In this document: positions 1 to 7,170 of the stretch, piece by piece | Numbering within the stretch: the first letter of the stretch is position 1 | Layout: each line of letters begins with the position of its first letter | NCBI GenBank assembly: GCA_027578815.1 | Contig: JANBTH010000698.1 | Location: 1-12,529, forward strand | DNA from: Coemansia sp. RSA 1804 | Lineage: Eukaryota > Kickxellomycota > Kickxellomycetes > Kickxellales > Kickxellaceae | Length of the DNA: 12,529 nt | Direction: 5' to 3' | Made by a program: the position numbers and the translations under genes | The notes under the pieces: generated by a model | What the model was told of the DNA's origin: nothing | Seen by the model: the letters and a program-made list of their open reading frames with translations, nothing else | Database searches by the model: none

Positions 1-3
1 GAA

Positions 4-75
4 GGGCTCAGCCGGGACTTGAACCCGGGACCTCTCGCACCCAAAGCGAGAATCATACCGCTAGACCACTAAGCC
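4..75 (-). tRNA. tRNA-Pro (anticodon UGG)
   Basis: Read on the minus strand this folds into a complete 72-nt cloverleaf. The acceptor stem GGCTTAG pairs with CTGAGCC (one T-G pair), the anticodon stem CTCGC pairs with GCGAG, and the T arm is CCGGG-TTCAAGT-CCCGG. The loop TTTGGGT places TGG at positions 34-36 (plus-strand bases 41-43), which reads proline codons. There is no intron. The discriminator base is C. The T-run terminator would lie beyond the window edge, so it cannot be checked. Confidence 0.97.
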
Positions 76-301
76 ACAAGGAAAATTTAACTAATCTCCG
101 CTTTGGTTGGTTAAAAATATGAAAGTAAACAATCTTTGCCTTATATTAAAATATGATGAAGCTGAAACGTATTTATTATTCTCAATTTTATATTTGCAGT
201 AGACGCTATTTATAGTAACAGTCTCTGGTTTCATAATTAAAATGTTGTATGTGTTGAATAAAGCAATTATATAAGCAGAATTGCATGTGATTATTCATTG
301 C

Positions 302-306
302 TCAAG
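302..306. repeat. Target-site duplication TCAAG, left copy
   Basis: TCAAG immediately precedes the TGTAAT end of the proposed LTR and is repeated exactly at 538-542 directly after its ACA end. The pair marks the presumed integration site. Confidence 0.45.
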
Positions 307-537
307 TGTAATGATGCTAGCATATCATGATGATGAATGAGATGTTAACATTTGATCAAATATTAACATCGTATACTCATTCATATTAACATTTACATTA
401 GAATGTGATTCAAATAGTTGCATTTTTGCAAGAGTACATGCTAGCTATAAATAGTGCCAATATTCCAGGTTGCAATGGAATATCTCTTTAGTGGGATTTA
501 TGAGTATTTATTAGTATAAAGAATCATCATGAGAACA
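307..537 (+). mobile_element. Probable solo LTR (231 bp) of a retrotransposon
   Basis: The segment begins TGTAAT and ends AGAACA, so it has the TGT...ACA termini typical of LTRs. It is flanked on both sides by the same five bases TCAAG (302-306 and 538-542), the usual length of an LTR-element target duplication. Inside, TATAAATA at 446-453 fits a U3 promoter on the plus strand. No internal region, primer-binding site or reverse transcriptase adjoins it, so it would be a solo LTR left by recombination. It lies about 230 bp upstream of the 5' end of the tRNA-Pro gene, a known target zone for Ty1/Ty3-like elements. The call rests on termini, duplication and TATA box only; a chance match of these short signals is possible. 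Confidence 0.5.
333..384. repeat. Large near-perfect palindrome inside the LTR
   Basis: The core 341-370 is almost self-complementary around TGATCA: GATGTTAA on the left matches TTAACATC on the right, with one imperfect symmetric pair. Outer arms ATGAATGA (333-340) and TCATTCAT (377-384) extend the pairing. GTATAC, itself palindromic, is inserted in the right arm. A shorter hairpin (460-467 with 476-483, ATATTCCA/TGGAATAT, 8-nt loop) follows downstream in the same LTR. Confidence 0.7.
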
Positions 538-542
538 TCAAG
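538..542. repeat. Target-site duplication TCAAG, right copy
   Basis: Second copy of TCAAG, directly after the ACA terminus at 535-537. It overlaps the last recognisable codons of the FunK1 pseudogene read on the minus strand. Confidence 0.45.
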
Positions 543-1807
543 TTTGCAATACTTAGCAGTTCATACTTGTCCTGCAATCCCAGCAGATCGAGTCTATTAA
601 AGTTAGCAGATTACTCCATATGATTGCATTTGGCCCTTGCAATGGTACTCATGTCTGCATAGCGCCATTTGTCTATCTCTTCAACTATTTAATCATCCAT
701 GTCATCTCGGTCATCGCTATTGATGCTAAATGTCGCAAGCCAGCATATCAGGTATAGGAGCAACTCCCAGTTGTCAAGGGCAGTGCGCTTTCCAAGAGCT
801 CCTTCAAGGTTGTGAATGCTCATAAATGGAAGAGTTCCTGATCTTGCTCCGTTGCCTGAGACTTGCTGATCCACCGATATTGCATGGTCAAAGTCAATTA
901 GCAAGCCCCTAACAGGTCTGCGGTGTAAGCTCTTGCCTTCATTGCAGATAACCAAGATGTTTTTTACCGATATGTTGCAGTGCAAAAGCCCACATTCGGT
1001 GAGAATGGCATTGTGGCATTCTATAGCGTCTGCAAGAACAAACACAAGCTCTGCTTCGTTCCTGACCGACTTTATAAAGTGTCCGACAGGGGTTATTACA
1101 ATACGACGATGCACACGATACATATGCTCCTTGTCGCCATCATCGTATCCATAGATTACTGATGTGTCATCGGTGACGTACTTGCTGCCATCCTTGAATT
1201 TAACAGAGCCACTGGATATTGCCCGTGGATAGCTAAAGCCAACATCCTTGCCAGAGAACTTTTCTGCAATCAGTCGCAGGTTGTGCGATTCGTCAGGAAC
1301 AACCAGTCCTTTTTTACCGCTTTTCTTCAGGTCGCGCGGCAACGACCAAGAGTTCTTTATGACAACGCTTTTGTCGCTTCTACCGTCCTTGCACTTGGCC
1401 AGATAGCAGCGCATGTGCCTTCCAAACAATGCAGATACGTTCATTATAGTTCCCATGGTGACATATTGCATGAGGCTGTTGCGCTTGGTCTTGTCATCGT
1501 GGTTGGGGCAGCTTATCTGCCATCAATTCAATGCACAAATCCGCCCCATAGTCATGTCGTAACCTAGCCGATCAAGACTGCAGAACAACCAATTCACCAG
1601 AAGCGTGACAAGCCTTCTTATTCTGCCAATATCCGCAATATCCATTGCAGGCGAAACACAAACACCATCGTGGTGGAATAGGCAGCATCTGACATCTGTT
1701 CCACACATCGTAAGTCCCCATGCAAAGTGCCGATGGTCCTGGTTTGCGTATATATTCCGTGTGTACTCGACAAGCTGTATCAATGCCTCTTGTGTCACGG
1801 CTTTATA
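538..1807 (-). pseudogene. FunK1-type fungal protein kinase, degraded
   Basis: One reading frame on the minus strand runs through this stretch and carries FunK1-family landmarks in order: an N-terminal block with HFAWGLTMCG near 1730 and a LGYD segment near 1560, the ATP-site lysine region VVIKNSW near 1350, the catalytic-loop equivalent LLHCNISVKNIL near 965, LLIDFDHA near 895, ALDNWELLLYL near 760 and a C-terminal DKWRYADMSTIARAK block near 630-670. The frame is interrupted by TGA at 1523-1525, TAA at 689-691 and TAA at 611-613, with family-like sequence continuing in frame after each of the first two. Above 1807 it meets TAG (1808-1810), so the usual N-terminal region is missing. The expected HRD is HCN, so the catalytic Asp is replaced by Asn, while DFD instead of DFG is normal in FunK1. 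None of the stops is flanked by a plausible GT-AG intron. The 3' end runs into the proposed LTR. Confidence 0.8.
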
Positions 1808-1810
1808 CTA

Positions 1811-2161
1811 GAGATTATGTTATTTGTTTTACCCTTTCCCATTATTACAAACCGCATAAGGAGTTGACAAAACAATGGTATCGGTTCCATCGTTCTGCAT
1901 GTCGTCTTTACAGAGAAACCATTCTTTCAGAGAGGAATTAAGGTTAATTCTGTGGAAAAGTCAAAATAAAGGTTCCTTTTGTTTATAGTAGTAAACGATC
2001 AACGACGATCGACTCGGCTCAAGATTTGAGTCATCTGAGCATCCTCTGATAAATGTTATGCTTTCCTTTGGATAAAGCTCCTTCTTTAGACAAGTTCCCC
2101 TTTCCCTTCTCTTTTCGTATTCTAACTGTTTTCTATTACCTTCATTCAATTCGCTTGAGAA
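1811..2161. other. Intergenic: pseudogene 5' flank and Rad60-like promoter
   Basis: No gene is seen. The right half becomes pyrimidine-rich on the plus strand (about 2090-2150), as in front of most plus-strand genes here. A TGAGTCA heptamer lies at 2027-2033, among several short overlapping inverted repeats of CTCA/TGAG (about 2013-2040). Confidence 0.6.
2027..2033 (+). promoter_or_regulatory. Possible Gcn4/AP-1-type bZIP site (TGAGTCA)
   Basis: Exact TGAGTCA, the core recognised by Gcn4/AP-1 bZIP factors, about 130 bp upstream of the Rad60-like start codon. A seven-base match is expected by chance about once in 8 kb counting both strands, so this is only a candidate. Confidence 0.2.
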
Positions 2162-3565
2162 ATGACACATGTTATATCCGATTCGGAAGTAGAGGAAGTG
2201 AACACAACGCCATCAAAGCCCAAACCACGTCGTGTTGCCATGCGGAGAAAAGTAGAAATCGAGGACGACTCTGACGATGAGGCAGACTTCTTTGTAGTTA
2301 AACGGGCGTACGAGCAAGCAGAGACCGAGGAGCAGCTATTCCTTGCTAGGAATGAGGACCAGAGCAAAACGGCGTTTTCGCAAGAAACGGAGGCAAGCAA
2401 TTATGCTGGCGGGATTAGTAGCGGCGGATCGTCGGAGGACGAGGAATATGTGGAGATGGTATTTAAGCGAAAGCATCCAGACGATGAGGATGGCGTGGAC
2501 AATGTGCAAAGGCAGCAGAGGTCACGGAGCGTGTCGTTGACTCCGCCACCGCAGCTGCTGCCGCTTCCGCCAGCGGATGCTTCAAGTGCTTCGACCTCGC
2601 GGAGAGCGACAAAAGCTCAAGCCGATGGTATCAGCCGGCACCCGGATGTGTTTGTGCTTGATTCGGATAGCGATTCAGCGGAACCACAGCCGAAACCACG
2701 TCCACAGAGAAACGTGCGGCGAAACCATTCTAGTAATATAAAGGATTTGGATCCTGCACTACAGGCGGCTGTCCGACACGATGACATTGGGTCGCCGCAT
2801 AGGGGAGGACCGGAAACGGCGTCTGGCTCAGGCCATCTGCTTGACAAAGTACAGATCGAGTTCAAGTTTATATACGACGATACGTTTGTGATGGTCGAGG
2901 TGCCCGGCATGTGGGAAGGCAAGCGGTGGGGACGAGTGAAACCGCATGAGCGCGAGAAGATTATCAAAAAGTTGAGCCAGTGTATTGCGGTGGTTGCGTA
3001 TGTCTCCGACTCCGTCGACAATGCGGTGCGTGCGTTTTCTGACAACTTTCCTATCAACATAATGGCGCTGGATCCGATTCTGATGGTCAACCGGATGCGG
3101 GTGTTTACAACTGTTTCTATCGGCAGTCTTGGGACCAGACCAGTGCACTACATTGACATCTATCCGCGGTCGGTGTACAACCGGGTGCGCGAGAAGGAGG
3201 CGGTGGAGCGAACCGTGCAGGCGTTGGAGCAGGAGCAGACTATGCGCGATCTGGAGCTTGCCAAGCAGCTGCGGGAGAACGTGGCAGCTAGCAACGAGAT
3301 GGGCAGCGGTGGTGCGCCAAGCCAGGAGGTGGATGCAGCTGTGGATGCTATCCGCATAAAGATCCGCGACAGATCTGGGAAAGACGTGCTGCTACAAGTA
3401 AGCAGGACGACGGCGGTGCAGGCAGTCATCGACAACTACAAGAAAATAGCAAAGGTCGATGCAAAGGTAAGACTAGAGTTTGATGACGAAGGTCTTGATC
3501 CCACGAGCAAGATCGGTGACACTGAGATAGAGGACGACGATATGCTAACTGCATTTTGGAGCTGA
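2162..3565 (+). CDS. Rad60/Esc2/NIP45-like protein with SUMO-like domains
   Basis: 467 residues from the first ATG (context AGAAATGAC). The C-terminal residues 397-467 (IRIKIRDRSGKDVLLQV... ending TAFWS) form a ubiquitin/SUMO-like beta-grasp domain of the Rad60-SLD type. Residues about 228-335 may be the first, divergent SUMO-like domain. A charged helix with coiled-coil character (342-376) joins the two. The N-terminal third is acidic and disordered, and holds SUMO-interaction-motif-like patches: HVISDSEVEE (3-12) and VFVLDSDSDS (163-172). In yeasts, Rad60 and Esc2 are nuclear factors that act with the Smc5/6 complex and the SUMO pathway at stalled forks, and the second SLD of Rad60 binds the SUMO E2 Ubc9; the same role here is inferred from architecture. 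No intron is needed. Orthology to Rad60 versus Esc2 cannot be decided by eye, so no symbol is given. Confidence 0.8.
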   Translation: MTHVISDSEVEEVNTTPSKPKPRRVAMRRKVEIEDDSDDEADFFVVKRAYEQAETEEQLFLARNEDQSKTAFSQETEASNYAGGISSGGSSEDEEYVEMVFKRKHPDDEDGVDNVQRQQRSRSVSLTPPPQLLPLPPADASSASTSRRATKAQADGISRHPDVFVLDSDSDSAEPQPKPRPQRNVRRNHSSNIKDLDPALQAAVRHDDIGSPHRGGPETASGSGHLLDKVQIEFKFIYDDTFVMVEVPGMWEGKRWGRVKPHEREKIIKKLSQCIAVVAYVSDSVDNAVRAFSDNFPINIMALDPILMVNRMRVFTTVSIGSLGTRPVHYIDIYPRSVYNRVREKEAVERTVQALEQEQTMRDLELAKQLRENVAASNEMGSGGAPSQEVDAAVDAIRIKIRDRSGKDVLLQVSRTTAVQAVIDNYKKIAKVDAKVRLEFDDEGLDPTSKIGDTEIEDDDMLTAFWS

Positions 3566-3748
3566 AAGTGTTGAAATTCTTTTTCCCCTTCCTATTCTAT
3601 TGCTCACGCCAATCAAAACCACGGCCTTTTGTGTTGAGATCATAGTTGTTCCCCTCCTTGCCACTTTAAAATTTTCTCTTTTTCTCCTAGGTTGTTTTTT
3701 ATTAATTTTCTTTTTTCTTTTCTATTATTATTGTTTTATAACACCACA

Positions 3749-4048
3749 ATGAACAAACTTCCAATAAAAAAGGTAGCGGTAAAGTTCAAGATACTTGGTG
3801 TGGCTGGGTTTAAGGATTCCATGAAGCTGGTATGGCACATGAAAAAGTTTGGCACGCTGACGAGCTTTAAAATTCATCGTGACCCACTGACGCGGGAAAT
3901 GACGGGAATTGCGCATGCAACATACCTGCACTACGACGAGGCAGCAAAGGCGCTGAAGAGTCCAGTCCAAACAGTCGATGGCCTACCCGAGCCCTTCCAC
4001 ACCATTAACATCGAGCCATACGTGCGAGGTTTATCCAGGAACAAATAA
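3749..4048 (+). CDS. Small RRM-like protein, function unknown
   Basis: 99 residues from the first ATG; the frame is open upstream to about 3692 but has no earlier ATG. The secondary-structure order looks like an RNA-recognition-motif fold: strand KVAVKFKILGV (8-18), helix FKDSMKLVWHMKKFGT (21-36), strand LTSFKIHRD (37-45), strand TGIAHATYL (52-60, in the RNP1 place), helix HYDEAAKALK (61-70) and a final strand HTINIEP (84-90). The basic character (many Lys/Arg) would suit nucleic-acid or ribosome binding, and a mitochondrial ribosomal or RNA-binding role is possible, but I do not recognise the family. It sits 183 bp after the Rad60-like gene on the same strand and converges on TIM10. Confidence 0.75.
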   Translation: MNKLPIKKVAVKFKILGVAGFKDSMKLVWHMKKFGTLTSFKIHRDPLTREMTGIAHATYLHYDEAAKALKSPVQTVDGLPEPFHTINIEPYVRGLSRNK

Positions 4049-4116
4049 ACCAGAGCAACAACCATTCTTTCTTTCTCTCTTTTTCATAACGTAGAAGATT
4101 CTTAGGAGGAAATTTT

Positions 4117-4139
4117 TATATATAGTAACGTAAATACAT
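4117..4139 (+). terminator. Possible 3'-end signal of the RRM-like gene
   Basis: TATATA (4117-4122) followed by TAAATACAT (4131-4139), about 70-90 nt after the stop codon, resembles the fungal efficiency plus positioning elements for cleavage and polyadenylation. It lies between convergent genes. Confidence 0.35.
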
Positions 4140-4163
4140 ATTTAGTTTTTATCCATATGTTTG

Positions 4164-4169
4164 TTTATT
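4164..4169 (-). terminator. Poly(A) signal AATAAA of TIM10
   Basis: On the minus strand AATAAA begins 12 nt after the TIM10 stop codon. It is unusually close to the stop, but it is the only exact hexamer I see in this short convergent spacer. Confidence 0.35.
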
Positions 4170-4181
4170 TTGCATATTCGA

Positions 4182-4532
4182 CTAGCGCTGCTGGTTAGCA
4201 GCAGAAAGTTTGGCAAGCTTGTCATTAACAACACGGTTAACCTGGAAGTACTTTGCCACGCAGCGATCGATACAAACGGACTCTGCCTTGGTCAGCTCTT
4301 CATCGCTGTAACGCTGGACGATGCACTTCTTGTTGCACTGGTCGCCTAGACGGGCAAACATCTCCGTCACCATCTCCAGCTCCTGCTCTGCGGCAGCGAG
4401 CTGTGCATTGGGATCCATTTGTCCCTGGCCCATTGCTCCGCCGGGCATGGGTCCTCCGCCTAATCCGGGCGCTGCAGCTCTTTGAGCTCCGGCATTGTTG
4501 CTGCTGTTGCCTCCAAACACGCCACCGAACAT
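4182..4532 (-). CDS. TIM10: Mitochondrial import chaperone Tim10
   Basis: Small Tim protein of the intermembrane space. With Tim9 it forms the hexamer that escorts hydrophobic carrier precursors to the TIM22 complex. The twin CX3C motifs are present: Cys66-Cys70 (CNKKC) and Cys87-Cys91 (CIDRC), with the 16-residue spacing of the family; these oxidise to two disulfides after import by Mia40. The segment LAAAEQELEMVTEMFARL and the run RCVAKYFQVN closely resemble Tim10 rather than Tim9. I chose the ATG at 4532 (MFGGVFGG); the frame continues two codons upstream only to a GTG. The protein is 116 residues against about 90 in yeast, because of a Gly/Ala/Met-rich N-terminal extension (about residues 1-43). 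A client-type gene, a mitochondrial carrier, lies elsewhere in the window, probably by chance. Confidence 0.95.
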   Translation of the reverse strand: MFGGVFGGNSSNNAGAQRAAAPGLGGGPMPGGAMGQGQMDPNAQLAAAEQELEMVTEMFARLGDQCNKKCIVQRYSDEELTKAESVCIDRCVAKYFQVNRVVNDKLAKLSAANQQR

Positions 4533-4873
4533 TGCCACTACTATTCGCTTTTTTAAACGTGAATTAGAAATAAAATTGAAGCAGAGGGGGGATCAAGTCG
4601 TTGAAGAGATAAGGCAATAGAGTAAAAGATAGTAGTGGCAGGGGAAGAGAAAATGGATTTCTTTTCCAGGCTCTTTTTTATGCTGATTACAAAAGAGGGG
4701 AAAAAAATATCCTTGCACTTCCAGATCCAGCGCTAACAAAGGGTATTAGCGGATCATGATTAACAGATATTGATCCAGTTTTTGGAAGCTTGAAAAGTGT
4801 GCATTTTTTCTCTCTCTCTCTTCAGCTCCAATTTTTCTATATCCACTTTTTTTTTCGTTCATACACACATATA
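4533..4873. other. Divergent promoter region TIM10 / BMT5-like
   Basis: 341 bp between the two start codons, with no gene seen. The BMT5 side ends in a CT-rich leader (about 4807-4860). The 13-mer TATTAGCGGATCA at 4744-4756 recurs exactly in front of the PRE2 gene (7313-7325). Confidence 0.6.
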
Positions 4874-6172
4874 ATGGCACGACACAAAAAGGACAGATCC
4901 CTGACAGTGCTAAAAAGGGAAGCGCAGCAAGCCAAGGCCAAGCACGAAGCACAGCAGCAGGCACAGAAGAAGGCGGAGCAAGCACGACTGAAAAAGCACA
5001 AACAAGTAAGCGAAAGAGCGGCCAAGCAGCGGTCGGTCTTTCCGTACACCACACGGGATGTAATTTTGCTTGTCGGCGAGGGCAACTTTAGCTTTGCTCA
5101 CAGTATAGCGCAGACGCTGGGGACTGGGATCCATATCACGGCCACGGCATACGATTCGGAAGAGACGACTGGGCAAAAGTACCCGGACGCTGCCACACAT
5201 GTTGCTGGACTCAAGAGTCTGGGCGCCACTGTTCTCTTTGACATTGATGCGACGATGCTTGGCGGATCCAAGCCCTCCAAGTCGGCGGCACCGCTTGTGG
5301 GCCACCAAAAGTTCACTCATGTTGTTTTCAACTTCCCGCATGTTGGCGCTGGGATCAAGGACCAGGGGCGCAATATTCGCGTTAACCAGGAGATGATGGC
5401 CGGCTTCTTCCATAGCGTCAAGGGCCTTTTGTCAGCATCGAGGGATTGTCCGGGACAGTTGGCAAGGGCTCCAGCAAAGCATTACGATCTGTCGGATTCT
5501 GATAGTGGCAGTGACGATGAGCAGGATGCTAGCAGCGACGATGAAAGCCATCGTCATGTTCGTAAGAGAAGAAAGCATACCACCGAAAACACCGGCTGCT
5601 CTGACGAAGGCTCTACAGACAAAGGAGGAGCGTTTGAGTTTGAGGGCCACCAGACCACGGTCACATACACGATGGACTCTGAAGAAGAAGACGAAGGCAG
5701 CAATGCAAACAGTGAGAAACAAGAAGAAGATGGGGGAAATAGCGGCAAAAGAAGCAGCGCTGTAGCGCCAGATCTCAACAGACTAGGCCAGATCCACGTG
5801 TCGCTCAAGTCGGGGCTTCCGTACTCGCAGTGGAATGTGCGGCACCTTGCAAGAGAATGCGGGTTTGCGTGCCAGACCAGCTGGCCATTCGACACACGCA
5901 TGTATCCCGGATACCAGCACCGCCGCACGCTTGGATTCAAGCCTGGAGTCTCGAAGGACGAGAACGAGGAGATCCGAAGCAAGGATCCAAAGACACACGT
6001 GTTTGTTGTCAGACAGAATGACAGCGGCCCGGACGCTGGAGAAGATGTGGGCGGAAGTGGCAACGCGCGCCGCCCACCGCAACAGCGCGGCGGTGGCAAG
6101 AAAACTGCCGTTTGCGTGAATGCTGAAACATTTAGTCATAATACACAACAGTCAAAGAAGCGGCGACGGTAA
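4874..6172 (+). CDS. BMT5: 25S rRNA (uridine-N3)-methyltransferase, Bmt5-like
   Basis: 432 residues from the ATG at 4874; the frame is open upstream but has no other ATG. The SAM-binding Rossmann start DVILLVGEGNFSFAHSIA (62-79) is the hallmark of the Bmt5/DUF2431 family, followed by ITATAYDS (88-95), FDIDAT (122-127), FTHVVFNFPHVGAG (147-160) and NIRVNQEMMAGFF (167-179). After an inserted stretch the fold resumes with GQIHVSLKSGLPYSQWNV (305-322) and HRRTLGF (349-355). Yeast Bmt5 is nucleolar and makes m3U2634 in the large-subunit rRNA; that activity is inferred here. The insertion (about 190-300) is acidic, rich in Asp, Glu and Ser, with a basic RKRRK patch (230-234). The N terminus (4-52) is a Lys/Gln/Ala-rich helix, and the protein ends in KKRRR. 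These basic patches would suit nuclear or nucleolar targeting. Confidence 0.92.
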   Translation: MARHKKDRSLTVLKREAQQAKAKHEAQQQAQKKAEQARLKKHKQVSERAAKQRSVFPYTTRDVILLVGEGNFSFAHSIAQTLGTGIHITATAYDSEETTGQKYPDAATHVAGLKSLGATVLFDIDATMLGGSKPSKSAAPLVGHQKFTHVVFNFPHVGAGIKDQGRNIRVNQEMMAGFFHSVKGLLSASRDCPGQLARAPAKHYDLSDSDSGSDDEQDASSDDESHRHVRKRRKHTTENTGCSDEGSTDKGGAFEFEGHQTTVTYTMDSEEEDEGSNANSEKQEEDGGNSGKRSSAVAPDLNRLGQIHVSLKSGLPYSQWNVRHLARECGFACQTSWPFDTRMYPGYQHRRTLGFKPGVSKDENEEIRSKDPKTHVFVVRQNDSGPDAGEDVGGSGNARRPPQQRGGGKKTAVCVNAETFSHNTQQSKKRRR

Positions 6173-6458
6173 AAACAATTGCCAGACTATAAAAGCATCG
6201 CGTTTTTCTGTGCTTTACCTAGATAACCCTAGCTAGAATCACGCCTGATCGGGATCAGCGATTCTGTTGTGTGAATGCCTTTGTTTTTGTGGTCTGGCTG
6301 CGGAAAGAAGAAGCGTACGCTTTGAGCATGCTTTTCAATAGGCTTTTCTTTTCTCTCCTCATTCAACTTTTCGTGTTTTTAGCTATATTATTAACTGTCT
6401 TTATTCTTTATTCTTTTGATTGTATGCGAATAAGCGTCTATTTTCTCTGTAAAACATA

Positions 6459-7170
6459 ATGGTATGAGAGAGTAGCTAGTGAGTGTTTTCTCTTTTCTCA
6501 ACAACCGTGCAAACAAGCTAATGCCTCTGTTCTTCTTCACTTTCTTGCATTTGTAACTGCGTAGGGACCGCGTTTGACAATTGACGAAAAGCGCAAGCGG
6601 ATGATGGAGATATTCCACGAGTCACAGGAACCGTACCTGCTAAAGGAGCTGGAGAAGATAGGACCAAAGCAAAAGGGCATAGTATCGCAAACAGTGAAAG
6701 ATGTGGTCCAGTCGCTTGTAGACGACAGTATGTGTTATTGCGAGAAGATCGGCACATCCAATTACTTTTGGTCGTTCCCCAGCGAAACCGCAGTCAAGCG
6801 GCAGAACAAAACAAAGGAGCTTGAGGCGGAGATTGGCCAGTTGGAAACGAAGGGCCGGGATCTGGAGACATCTATTGCCCAGGCCGAGCTTGGCCGCGAA
6901 CAGACGGAGGAGCGCAAGCTGTTGATGGAGGAGCTGGCTGATGTTGAGGCCAGGTGGGAGGCCCAGAACTCCGAGCTGCAGCAGTTCAAGGAGTGCGATC
7001 CGGCGCTGATGGCCCTGAAGAAGAAGCAGGCTGCGGTGGCCAAGGAGGCCGCTAACCGTTGGACCGACAATATCTTTATCATGCAGAGCTGGGCGCGCGA
7101 TAAGTTCAACATGGAGACCGAGAACTTTAACAAGTACTTTGATGTGCCAAACGACCTGGACAGCGTTTGA
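6459..7170 (+). CDS. MND1: Meiotic recombination protein Mnd1 (two exons)
   Basis: Proposed CDS is join(6459..6461, 6565..7170), 202 residues. Mnd1 pairs with Hop2 to stimulate Dmc1/Rad51 strand exchange in meiosis. The protein begins MGPRLTIDEKRKRMMEIF, close to the family N terminus; yeast Mnd1 also begins MGP. A winged-helix domain follows (about 10-72: YLLKELEKIGPKQKGIVSQ, then TSNYFWSFPS), then a long coiled coil (about 80-165) and a C-terminal helical cap ending in FNKYFDVPNDLDSV. Exon 2 alone has no ATG at its 5' end; its open frame starts after an acceptor GCGTAG. The only suitable upstream donor in frame is GTATGA directly after an ATG, so exon 1 is the bare start codon. The 103-nt intron has a CTAAT-type branch site near 6518 and a pyrimidine tract. 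The protein identity is firm; the exon-1 boundary is inference. Confidence 0.9.
6462..6564 (+). other. Intron of MND1
   Basis: GTATGA donor at 6462, TAG acceptor at 6562-6564, candidate branch site GCTAATG near 6517-6523, with the CT-rich stretch TCTGTTCTTCTTCACTTTC between. Length 103 nt, in the range of the other two introns here (108 and 127 nt). If retained, translation reads ATG GTA TGA and stops at the third codon. Confidence 0.75.

Noticed and set aside
1510..1530. An intron that would remove the TGA at 1523-1525 of the FunK1 pseudogene
   Set aside because: The only nearby GT...AG pair spans about 20 nt on the minus strand, too short to be spliced given the 103-127 nt introns seen here.
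3466..3475. GTAAGACTAG in the Rad60-like gene looks like a donor and an acceptor
   Set aside because: It would be a 10-nt intron, and the uninterrupted frame encodes a continuous SUMO-like domain.
5554..6099. 181-codon open frame antisense to the Bmt5-like gene
   Set aside because: Its Ser/Pro/Leu-rich make-up is the reverse reading of the acidic insertion; there is no independent support.
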